Of a stretch of DNA of 32,937 nt, positions 7,719-13,357 are shown piece after piece. The first letter of the stretch is position 1, and the number at the start of each line of letters is the position of its first letter. Location of the stretch: positions 1 to 32,937 of the forward strand of contig JAQBPK010000099.1 of assembly GCA_028287565.1 (NCBI GenBank), in the 5' to 3' direction. The DNA is from Vulcanimicrobiota bacterium (GTDB lineage: Bacteria; Vulcanimicrobiota; Vulcanimicrobiia; Vulcanimicrobiales; Vulcanimicrobiaceae). Under the pieces are notes generated by a model that was given only the letters and a program-made list of their open reading frames with translations, did not search any database and was not told where the DNA came from. Made by a program: the position numbers and the translations under genes.

Positions 7719-8722
7719 GACGGCGCGCCCACCACGCCCTCGTGGTAGCCTTCCAGATAGATGCGCCGCACGATCGAGTCGATGTCGGGCTCGGTGATCG
7801 CGACGTCGATGATCTGATAGCGCTCGGTGACGCGCCGGATCAGCGCTTCCGCGGTGAGCCGGCGGCGGTCGAACCGCAGCCGCACGGTGTTGTGGTCGCG
7901 GCTCTCGAGCTCGGCGCCCGGCACGGCGAGCTCGGGATAGGACTCGGCCAGCGTCACCACCAGCGTGCGGTGCGTGCCGTATTCCTCGCGCAGCCGCTCG
8001 AGCGAACCGTCGTAGATCACGGTCCCCTCGTCGATGAGGATGATGCGGCGCGAGAGCCGCTCGACGTCCGCGAGATCGTGCGTGGTGAGGATGACGGTCG
8101 TGCCGCGCTCCTTGTTCACCATCGAGATGAACTCGCGGATCGCTTCTTTGGCGATCACGTCGAGGCCGATCGTCGGCTCGTCGAGGAACACGATCTTGGG
8201 ATCGTGCAGCATCGCGGCGGCGAAGTCGCCGCGCATCCGCTCGCCGAGCGACAGCTGGCGCACCGGGGTGGAGAGAAATCGCTCGAGGTCGAGGATCTCC
8301 GCGAAGTGCTTCATGTTCTCGAGATAGCGCGCTCGCGGCACGTCGTAGATCGCGCGCAGCAGCTCGAAGGACTCACGCAGCGGAAGATCCCAGTACAGCT
8401 GGCTGCGCTGTCCGAATACGACGCCGATGTTCGCGGCGTTCGCCATACGGTTCTGGTACGGCACGATCCCGGCGACGTGCAGCGTCCCCGCCGTCGGCAC
8501 GAGGATCCCGGTGAGCATCTTGATCGTGGTCGACTTGCCGGCGCCGTTGGGGCCGATGTAGCCCACCAGCTCGCCCGCATCGAGCGAGAAGCTGACGTCG
8601 TCGACCGCGACCTTGTCGACGAACGTCCGCGAGAACAAGGCCCTGACGGCGCCCCCCAAGCCCGGCTGGCGCTCTAGCGACCGGAACACCTTGCGCAGAC
8701 CAACCGCCTCGATGATCGCCAT
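7715..8722 (-). CDS. ABC transporter ATP-binding protein (COG4586-like)
   Basis: This is the ATPase that drives the two permeases downstream. From the ATG at 8722, Walker A is GPNGAGKST (residues 58-66) and the signature is LSLGERMRGDFAAAML. Walker B is KIVFLDEPTIGLD, and the switch histidine lies in LTTHDLADVE. The stretch RSLERQPGLGGAVRALFSRTFVDKVAVDDVSF before Walker A is a hallmark of the COG4586 group. A C-terminal accessory domain of about 80 residues follows the cassette. An in-frame GTG at 8743 would add MGKASPS; I prefer 8722 because MAIIEAVGLRKVF matches usual family starts, but neither has a strong Shine-Dalgarno. Confidence 0.9.
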   Translation of the reverse strand: MAIIEAVGLRKVFRSLERQPGLGGAVRALFSRTFVDKVAVDDVSFSLDAGELVGYIGPNGAGKSTTIKMLTGILVPTAGTLHVAGIVPYQNRMANAANIGVVFGQRSQLYWDLPLRESFELLRAIYDVPRARYLENMKHFAEILDLERFLSTPVRQLSLGERMRGDFAAAMLHDPKIVFLDEPTIGLDVIAKEAIREFISMVNKERGTTVILTTHDLADVERLSRRIILIDEGTVIYDGSLERLREEYGTHRTLVVTLAESYPELAVPGAELESRDHNTVRLRFDRRRLTAEALIRRVTERYQIIDVAITEPDIDSIVRRIYLEGYHEGVVGAPS

Positions 8723-8812
8723 GCTCGGCGAGGCTTTTCCCACGGAAACCGCACCCGGCCTTTACGTTGGCCCGAAAGGGACCCGTCCCGGCCAGGGGGA
8801 ACTGCGCGCGGT

Positions 8813-8827
8813 ACCAACACCGTTGGT
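8813..8827. promoter_or_regulatory. Inverted repeat ACCAAC-N3-GTTGGT, candidate operator
   Basis: This perfect 6-bp inverted repeat with a 3-nt centre lies in the divergent gap between the ABC exporter operon and the lysine-rich mini-gene. It could be an operator for either transcript. No -35/-10 pair could be placed with confidence. Confidence 0.35.
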
Positions 8828-8874
8828 GAAATAGATTCGGCGCCTTCGGCTCCGGGTCGAGTCTGACTAGGTGA

Positions 8875-8882
8875 GGGGGTGA
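8875..8882 (+). promoter_or_regulatory. Ribosome binding site of the lysine-rich mini-gene
   Basis: GGGGGTGA matches 7 of 8 positions of the consensus GGAGGTGA and ends 9 nt before the ATG at 8892. It is one of the better Shine-Dalgarno sequences in the window. Confidence 0.6.
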
Positions 8883-8891
8883 GTTAACAAA

Positions 8892-8951
8892 ATGGCAGCG
8901 AAGAAGAAAGCGGCGAAGAAGAAGCCGGGCAAGAAGGGTGGCAAGAAGTAA
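8892..8951 (+). CDS. 19-residue lysine-rich basic peptide
   Basis: The frame ATG to TAA encodes MAAKKKAAKKKPGKKGGKK, with ten lysines in 19 residues. It has a strong Shine-Dalgarno upstream (8875-8882) and ends about 60 nt before a good intrinsic terminator at 9014-9042, so it forms a self-contained transcription unit. The AAK/KKP composition resembles the basic tails of bacterial histone H1-like proteins and other nucleic-acid-binding tails, so RNA or DNA binding is a reasonable guess. A leader peptide or the coding part of a small RNA are alternatives. It is short enough that gene finders normally discard it. Confidence 0.6.
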   Translation: MAAKKKAAKKKPGKKGGKK

Positions 8952-9013
8952 GCCCATCCGTTCCTAGAGATAGAAACCAGAAGAAACTCTCAGTCATCAT
9001 CCATTCGATATCG

Positions 9014-9042
9014 AGCGCGGCCGGCAACGACCGCGCTTTTTT
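9014..9042 (+). terminator. Intrinsic terminator after the lysine-rich mini-gene
   Basis: AGCGCGG (9014-9020) pairs perfectly with CCGCGCT (9031-9037) across a 10-nt loop and runs into six T (9037-9042). It is the best Rho-independent terminator in the window. It ends at the minus-strand stop codon of the SRPBCC gene. Confidence 0.85.
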
Positions 9043-9492
9043 CTATGCGGGCTCAGGTGCGGTGTCCACCGCGCCGCCGGCCGCAAGAGAGGCGAGCCGC
9101 TCCAGATTTGCCGGCATCGCGTTCGCGATCCGCTCCGCGGCGCGGCGCAGCAGCAGGCCCGCGAGCGGGCCGCTGATCCCGACGGTCTGCGCGATCGACG
9201 TCCCGCCGCCGTGCGGCGCGAGCTCCCACCGCAAGCGCAGCGCGGCGACCGGACCGAACGTAACGACCAGCGCGAGCAGCCGCCGCGGGACGGCCGCCTC
9301 GATGCGGAAGGCGGTCTGCGGCGCGCCCTTCGGCTTCATCGTCAGCAGCGTGCCGGGCTCGACCGGGCCTTCCGGGGTCATCCACTGCACGCCGTGGTTC
9401 CACAGCGACCACCGCCGGCCGTCGAGCAGCGCGTCCCACACGCGCTCCGGCGGCGCGGGCGAGGCCGCTTCGGCGGTTCGTTCCCAGGTCAT
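9043..9492 (-). CDS. SRPBCC (START-like) family protein
   Basis: This 149-residue soluble protein has the helix-grip pattern of the polyketide cyclase/SRPBCC fold. The N-terminal strand and helix read ERTAEAASPAPPERVWDALLDGRRWSLWNHGVQWMTPEGPVEPGTLL. Antiparallel strands follow (TAFRIEAAVPRRLLALVVTF, LRLRWELAPHGGGTSIAQTV), and a long C-terminal helix ends the protein. The fold usually holds a hydrophobic ligand; nothing here identifies it. The start at 9492 lies 15 nt from the divergent start at 9508. Confidence 0.8.
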   Translation of the reverse strand: MTWERTAEAASPAPPERVWDALLDGRRWSLWNHGVQWMTPEGPVEPGTLLTMKPKGAPQTAFRIEAAVPRRLLALVVTFGPVAALRLRWELAPHGGGTSIAQTVGISGPLAGLLLRRAAERIANAMPANLERLASLAAGGAVDTAPEPA

Positions 9493-9495
9493 CGC

Positions 9496-9506
9496 GAAGC
9501 AGCTTC
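9496..9506. promoter_or_regulatory. Palindrome GAAGC-A-GCTTC between two divergent start codons
   Basis: The 15-nt gap 9493-9507 between the divergent start codons contains this perfect 5+1+5 palindrome. The gap is too small for two promoters, so the promoters must lie inside the opposite coding regions. Confidence 0.35.
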
Positions 9507-9507
9507 C

Positions 9508-10005
9508 ATGGACGAGCCCGAGAACCCGATCGTCGCGATGGCGACGAAGCTGCGCGCGCGGCGCGACCTCGGCGCGGCGATCGACTCGGCGACGGCCGGC
9601 GCGGCTGCGCCCCGGGGCGACGATGCCGAAGCCCGGTTCGCCGCGCTCGGCGATGTCCTCGCGACGGGGTCCAAGCGGCTCAACTCGATCCTCGGCCGGC
9701 GCGCGGGCGTGACGCTGGTGCGCCTGGAGAACCCGCCGCGGCTGCGGCTGCGCTTCCGCGACAAGCGGATCGCGCTCGACCTGGATGCGGCGCGCCAGCT
9801 CGTGATCGTCACCGGCGCGGGCCTGGAGGGCGAGTACCAGTTCATCGACGGCGACGTCCCGGCGCTGATGAACCTCTCAAAGTTCTCGACCGACGCGGGC
9901 TACCGCGATGCGCTGACCGGCTCGGAGCTGCTCAAGACGATCTCCGAGGACGCGCAGGTACCGCGCCCGCCGCACCTGGACGAACCCGGCCCGATGCGGT
10001 TTTAG
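9508..10005 (+). CDS. Conserved-looking protein of unknown function
   Basis: I do not recognise this 165-residue protein. It starts MDEPENPIVAMATKLRARRDL and has no signal peptide or membrane helix. A central region of alternating hydrophobic and charged residues, VTLVRLENPPRLRLRFRDKRIALDLDAARQLVIVTGAGLEGEYQF, looks like beta strands, with a helical C-terminal third. It is divergent from the SRPBCC gene with starts 15 nt apart. Its last 74 nt overlap the 3' end of nth on the other strand. Codon positions look like those of neighbouring real genes. Confidence 0.65.
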   Translation: MDEPENPIVAMATKLRARRDLGAAIDSATAGAAAPRGDDAEARFAALGDVLATGSKRLNSILGRRAGVTLVRLENPPRLRLRFRDKRIALDLDAARQLVIVTGAGLEGEYQFIDGDVPALMNLSKFSTDAGYRDALTGSELLKTISEDAQVPRPPHLDEPGPMRF

Positions 10006-10705
10006 CGCCGTTCGCGCCGGCGCGGAGCGCGAGCTTGGTCTGCAGATAGCGCGCGACGATCGGGCGTGAGGGGCACATCGTCACCGGGCACCGCCCGCAC
10101 AGCGGCACGGGCGCCTTGCAGATCTCGCGGCCGTGCAGGATCAGCCAGTGGTGCGCGTGGCGCCACTTCTCGCGCGGCACCAGCTTGGTGACGTCTTCCT
10201 CCACGCCGCGCGGCGTCGTCGCGAGCGTGAGGCCGAGGCGGTGCGCGACGCGGAACACGTGCGTGTCGACCGCGAACGCGGCCTCTTCGAACGCGATCGA
10301 CATGACGACGTTCGCGGACTTGCGGCCCACGCCGCGCAGCGCTTCGAGCGACTCGCGGTCGCCGGGCACCTGGCCGCCGTGCTCGGCGACGAGCCCTTGC
10401 GCGGCCGAGATGATGCTCTTGGTCTTCTGCCGGAAAAAACCGCACGACTTGATGATCTTCTCGACGTCGGCCGGGTCGGCGTTCGCGAGCGCGTGCGCAT
10501 CGGGATACTTCGCGAAGAGATGCGGCGTGGTGAGGTTGACGCGCGCGTCGGTGCATTGCGCGCTCAAGATCACCGAGACGAGCAGCTCGAACGGGTTGCC
10601 GTACTCGAGCGCCGTGACGGCGTGCGGATAGGTCCGCTCGAGGATCGCGAGCTCCTCGGCCGCGACGGCGCGGGTGACCTTCTTGGTCGGAAACGGGATC
10701 GCCAC
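9932..10705 (-). CDS. nth: Endonuclease III (DNA glycosylase/AP lyase)
   Basis: Nth removes oxidised pyrimidines and nicks the abasic site. The helix-hairpin-helix LEALRGVGRKSANVV carries the catalytic lysine K129, and the catalytic aspartate is D147 in FAVDTHVFRV. The N-terminal LLVSVILSAQCTDARVN is canonical. The iron-sulfur cysteines are C196, C203, C206 and C211, giving C-X6-C-X2-C-X4-C where C-X6-C-X2-C-X5-C is usual. After about residue 220 comes a basic, low-complexity tail (GANGAKTASGRVRPGAAGAVPARPRRSS), most of it encoded opposite the 3' end of the convergent gene. The start is GTG at 10705. The gene is divergent from the molybdoenzyme gene with a 41-nt gap. Confidence 0.95.
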   Translation of the reverse strand: MAIPFPTKKVTRAVAAEELAILERTYPHAVTALEYGNPFELLVSVILSAQCTDARVNLTTPHLFAKYPDAHALANADPADVEKIIKSCGFFRQKTKSIISAAQGLVAEHGGQVPGDRESLEALRGVGRKSANVVMSIAFEEAAFAVDTHVFRVAHRLGLTLATTPRGVEEDVTKLVPREKWRHAHHWLILHGREICKAPVPLCGRCPVTMCPSRPIVARYLQTKLALRAGANGAKTASGRVRPGAAGAVPARPRRSS

Positions 10706-10746
10706 GGGGCGGAACCTTCGGGCCCCGGATGCGAATCCTGTCTGCC

Positions 10747-11343
10747 ATGCCGTTCCTCAAGCAAAAGGACCCGACCGTTCCGCCCGGCCAGACCGTCACC
10801 GAGGGCTTCCCCGTCCTGCACGTCGGGGACGTTCCGGCGATCGATCCGGCGACGTGGCGGCTGCGCGTGTTCGGGCGGGTCGAGGCGCCGTTCGAGCTTT
10901 CCTATGACGAGCTGCGCGCGATGCCGGCGAGCGAGTACCGCGGCGACATTCACTGCGTCACGCGCTGGTCGAAGAAGAACACGTACTGGATCGGCGTGAA
11001 GTTCTCCGAGATCGTCGCGCGCGCGAAGCCGCTCGCATCGGCGATGTTCGTCGTGCAGCACGCGGACAACGACTACACGACGAACCTGCCCTTGTCGGTG
11101 ATGCTGGACGACGACGTGATGATCGCGTACGAGTTTGACGGGCAGCCCGTCGAGCCGATCCACGGCGGTCCGGTGCGCATGCTGGTGCCGAAGAAATATT
11201 TCTGGAAGAGCGCCAAGTGGCTGCACGGCATCGAGTTCCGCGACACCGACCAGAAAGGCTTTTGGGAAACGCGCGGCTACAACAACGACGCCGATCCGTG
11301 GAAGGAAGAGCGCTACGCCGACCTGCCGGCGTGGTTCGCCTAA
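10747..11343 (+). CDS. Sulfite-oxidase-like molybdopterin oxidoreductase
   Basis: This 198-residue protein consists only of the sulfite oxidase molybdopterin fold. The presumed molybdenum-ligand cysteine is C70 in DIHCVTRWSKKNTYWIGV. Other family blocks are YTTNLPLSVMLDDDVMIAYEFDGQPVEPIHGGPVRMLVPKKYFWKSAKW and the C-terminal GFWETRGYNNDADPWKEERY. No twin-arginine or Sec signal is present, so unlike MsrP (YedY) it should stay in the cytoplasm. ATG at 10747 gives MPFLKQKDPTVPPGQ, like relatives; an in-frame ATG at 10729 would add six residues. Physiological substrate is unknown for this small subgroup. Confidence 0.88.
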   Translation: MPFLKQKDPTVPPGQTVTEGFPVLHVGDVPAIDPATWRLRVFGRVEAPFELSYDELRAMPASEYRGDIHCVTRWSKKNTYWIGVKFSEIVARAKPLASAMFVVQHADNDYTTNLPLSVMLDDDVMIAYEFDGQPVEPIHGGPVRMLVPKKYFWKSAKWLHGIEFRDTDQKGFWETRGYNNDADPWKEERYADLPAWFA

Positions 11344-11366
11344 CCGGTTCGCCTGTTGACAACCGG
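11344..11366. other. Inverted repeat CCGGTT-N11-AACCGG after the molybdoenzyme gene
   Basis: CCGGTT (11344-11349) and AACCGG (11361-11366) form a 6-bp stem immediately after the stop codon. It is the first of three hairpins stacked in this convergent gap. Confidence 0.4.
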
Positions 11367-11376
11367 AAAGCGATGA

Positions 11377-11403
11377 GCGCCGCGGTCAGCAGAACCGCGG
11401 CGC
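11377..11403. terminator. Strong 10-bp hairpin at convergent gene ends
   Basis: GCGCCGCGGT (11377-11386) and ACCGCGGCGC (11394-11403) pair perfectly around a 7-nt loop, midway between the stops at 11343 and 11450. It is very stable and lacks a T-tract on either strand. It is probably a bidirectional 3'-end structure. Confidence 0.55.
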
Positions 11404-11408
11404 CAGGT

Positions 11409-11448
11409 TTCGCCCGAAGGGCGACGGGTTCGCGCGAAGCGCCAAGCC
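11409..11448. repeat. Dispersed hairpin element, copy 2
   Basis: This copy shares the core CGAAGGGCGACGG (11415-11427) with 6056-6068 and again lies between convergent genes. It contains the hairpin TCGCCC-GAA-GGGCGA (11410-11424) and runs up to the minus-strand stop codon, as copy 1 does. Confidence 0.55.
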
Positions 11449-11449
11449 A

Positions 11450-12337
11450 TTAAAGCCGGTCGGTGTAGCCCACCAGCGCGACGCCGTTGGTGCACGTGAC
11501 GTTCGGCGCGATTACCGTGGCGCCGGTGCAGTCGAGCGCGAAAAGCGACGTCCCGGCCGTGCCGGTGAAGTTGAGCGCGCCGCTCGTGTTCGGCTGCGTC
11601 GTTCCGTTGGGCGAGAAGATGTAGCGCGAATCGAGCGTCGACAGCGCCGGCGTGGTGCCGCTGGTTGCGGCACCGACCGCGAACGTGATGCTGCCGCTGA
11701 ACGCCGCGATGCTCTGCGGCTGGGCCGCGGTGAACGTCGTCGCCGCCGAGTTGGCCGCCGCGAGGTTGCCCTGCGGGGCCGCGACTTGCACGGTGAACGG
11801 TGTTCCCGGCGGTGCGCTCGCGGACGGAATGATGCCGAAGCCGGCGTTCGCCGACAGCACGCTGTTGCGTGCCGCGTTGTGCGCGCGGTACTGCGGCGCC
11901 GCCGTGTAGTCGAAATCCTGGAAGATGTCACAGTTCACGACGCCGCCCGCGTTGACGATGACGATCGAGTACTTGCCGTTGCTCGCGAGCTGCGGCAGCG
12001 GGCACGACGAGAGCTGCGCGGTGCCGGTGCTCGGCGCAGGCTGACCCGCGCGCTGTACGATGATGCTGGCCGCTGCGGCAGCTTGCGTCGTGAAATCCGA
12101 CGCTACGCCGTACGCAAGGTTGTTGACGATCGTTTGCGAGGGCGCCGCGCTGCCCGTCGTCTGGAAATAGATGTCGACGGCACCGCCGCCGCTGATACCG
12201 GGCGCACCGTTGACGATGCGCACGTTCGCCGTGTTACCGGAGACGTTCGCGATGGTGGCGGACGAACCGCCCCCGCACGCTGCGAGCGAGAGCGCAGCGG
12301 GCGCCGCTATGAGCGCGGCAATACGGGTCAACTTCAT
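11450..12337 (-). CDS. DUF4397 domain lipoprotein
   Basis: The N-terminus MKLTRIAALIAAPAALSLAAC is a lipoprotein signal with lipobox LSLAAC, so C21 would be lipidated and the protein anchored outside the cytoplasm. The segment NVRIVNGAPGISGGGAVDIYFQTTG begins a DUF4397 module, followed by strand-rich repeats (YGVASDFTTQAAAAASIIVQRAG, GKYSIVIVNAGG). The C-terminal half is A/T/S/G-rich and looks like a second beta domain. Cysteines near residues 112, 135, 271 and 279 could form disulfides. Total length is 295 residues. A Shine-Dalgarno AGGA lies about 9 nt before the ATG. Function of DUF4397 proteins is unknown. Confidence 0.85.
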   Translation of the reverse strand: MKLTRIAALIAAPAALSLAACGGGSSATIANVSGNTANVRIVNGAPGISGGGAVDIYFQTTGSAAPSQTIVNNLAYGVASDFTTQAAAAASIIVQRAGQPAPSTGTAQLSSCPLPQLASNGKYSIVIVNAGGVVNCDIFQDFDYTAAPQYRAHNAARNSVLSANAGFGIIPSASAPPGTPFTVQVAAPQGNLAAANSAATTFTAAQPQSIAAFSGSITFAVGAATSGTTPALSTLDSRYIFSPNGTTQPNTSGALNFTGTAGTSLFALDCTGATVIAPNVTCTNGVALVGYTDRL

Positions 12338-12408
12338 GTGGGGGTCCTGTGCTGAAAAGAAATGGGGAGAGGCGCAGTAAACCTACCCGCGCGAAGTAGC
12401 GGTAAACG

Positions 12409-12426
12409 CGGTACCGATGAGTACCG
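12409..12426. promoter_or_regulatory. Inverted repeat CGGTAC-N6-GTACCG upstream of the lipoprotein gene
   Basis: This perfect 6-bp inverted repeat with a 6-nt spacer lies in the 108-nt gap upstream of the DUF4397 lipoprotein gene and downstream of mutY. GGTA motifs recur nearby (GCGGTA twice at 12399-12413). It could be an operator, or a hairpin ending the mutY transcript. Confidence 0.4.
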
Positions 12427-12445
12427 TGTTAGCTTTCGCTGGGTT

Positions 12446-13357
12446 TTAACTGAGACGGATGCGAGTTGCTTCGCGCATCACGATGCCGTCGCGCACCAGC
12501 GCGTCGACGACGGCCGGTATCTCGTGCAAGCGATCGGATGGAACGACGGCGGCAAGATCGTGCTGCAATGCATCGAGGGCGAGCGATTCGCGTGCCGGGA
12601 CGTCGCGCAAGCGGTCGATGATCCGCCCGCGCAGGAAGCGGGTCGTTCGCTCGAACGGGATCGCTTCTTGCGGCGTTCGGCGTGCTGCGTGCTCGCGCAC
12701 GCGCGCCGCCAGCGTTGCGGAGTCGACCGGCGCAGCGGCGCACGTGTCGCGCAGCGGACACACCAGGCACTTCGCCGAGCGCGCGGTGCAAATCGTCGCG
12801 CCGAGATCCATCATTGCGGAATTCCAGTCGTGCGCCCCGCCGCGCGGCACAGCGGCGATAGCCAGCGTGTCGAGCGTGCGATCATCAGCTTGCGCCGGGT
12901 GTTCCAGACCGAATGCGACACGATGGATCACGCGCCGCAGGTTCACGTCGACCGCCGCGTCGTCGAGCTCGAACGCGAACGCCCGCACTGCGGCCGCCGT
13001 GTACGCACCGATGCCCGGCAGCGCGCGCAACTCCGCGGTGTCGCTCGGCAGCCGCCCGCCGTAGCGTTCGACGACCGCGCGCCCGAGCGCGTGCAAGCGC
13101 ACCGCGCGGCTGTTGTAACCGAGGCCGCGCCACGCGCGCACGACGTCGCCCGCGTCCGCGGCGGCGAGCGCTTCGAACGACGGGAACCGCGCGAGGAATG
13201 CTTCGTAAAGCGGGATCACACGCTCGACCTGCGTCTGCTGCAGCATGAGCTCGCTCACGACGATGCGGTACGGATCGCGCGTCGTGCGCCACGGAAGATG
13301 CGTGCGGCCGTGCACCGCGTACCACGCGAGCAGCGCCGCCGACGGAAACGCGTTCAG
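12446..13357 (-). CDS. mutY: A/G-specific adenine glycosylase, probable CTG start
   Basis: MutY excises adenine mispaired with 8-oxoguanine. Catalytic motifs are intact: SELMLQQTQV (general acid E36 by the numbering used here), the helix-hairpin-helix LPGIGAYTAAAVRAFAF, the aspartate in AAVDVNLRRVIHR, and the iron-sulfur loop C-X6-C-X2-C-X5-C in ICTARSAKCLVCPLRDTC. The MutT-like 8-oxoG reader domain is absent. The C-terminal 75 residues, with FERTTRFLRGRIIDRLRD, look like the short winged-helix tail of actinobacterial MutY. The first standard start, GTG at 13315, would cut off LLAWYAV just before HGRTHLPWR. A CTG at 13357 restores an N-terminus of normal length and overlaps the upstream stop as CTGA. 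Confidence 0.9.
   Translation of the reverse strand: MNAFPSAALLAWYAVHGRTHLPWRTTRDPYRIVVSELMLQQTQVERVIPLYEAFLARFPSFEALAAADAGDVVRAWRGLGYNSRAVRLHALGRAVVERYGGRLPSDTAELRALPGIGAYTAAAVRAFAFELDDAAVDVNLRRVIHRVAFGLEHPAQADDRTLDTLAIAAVPRGGAHDWNSAMMDLGATICTARSAKCLVCPLRDTCAAAPVDSATLAARVREHAARRTPQEAIPFERTTRFLRGRIIDRLRDVPARESLALDALQHDLAAVVPSDRLHEIPAVVDALVRDGIVMREATRIRLS

Noticed and set aside
8744-8891. Clear -35/-10 promoter for the mini-gene
   Set aside because: Several partial matches exist (for example TTGGTG at 8823, GACTAG near 8865), but none pairs with a partner at 16-18 nt, so no promoter is called.
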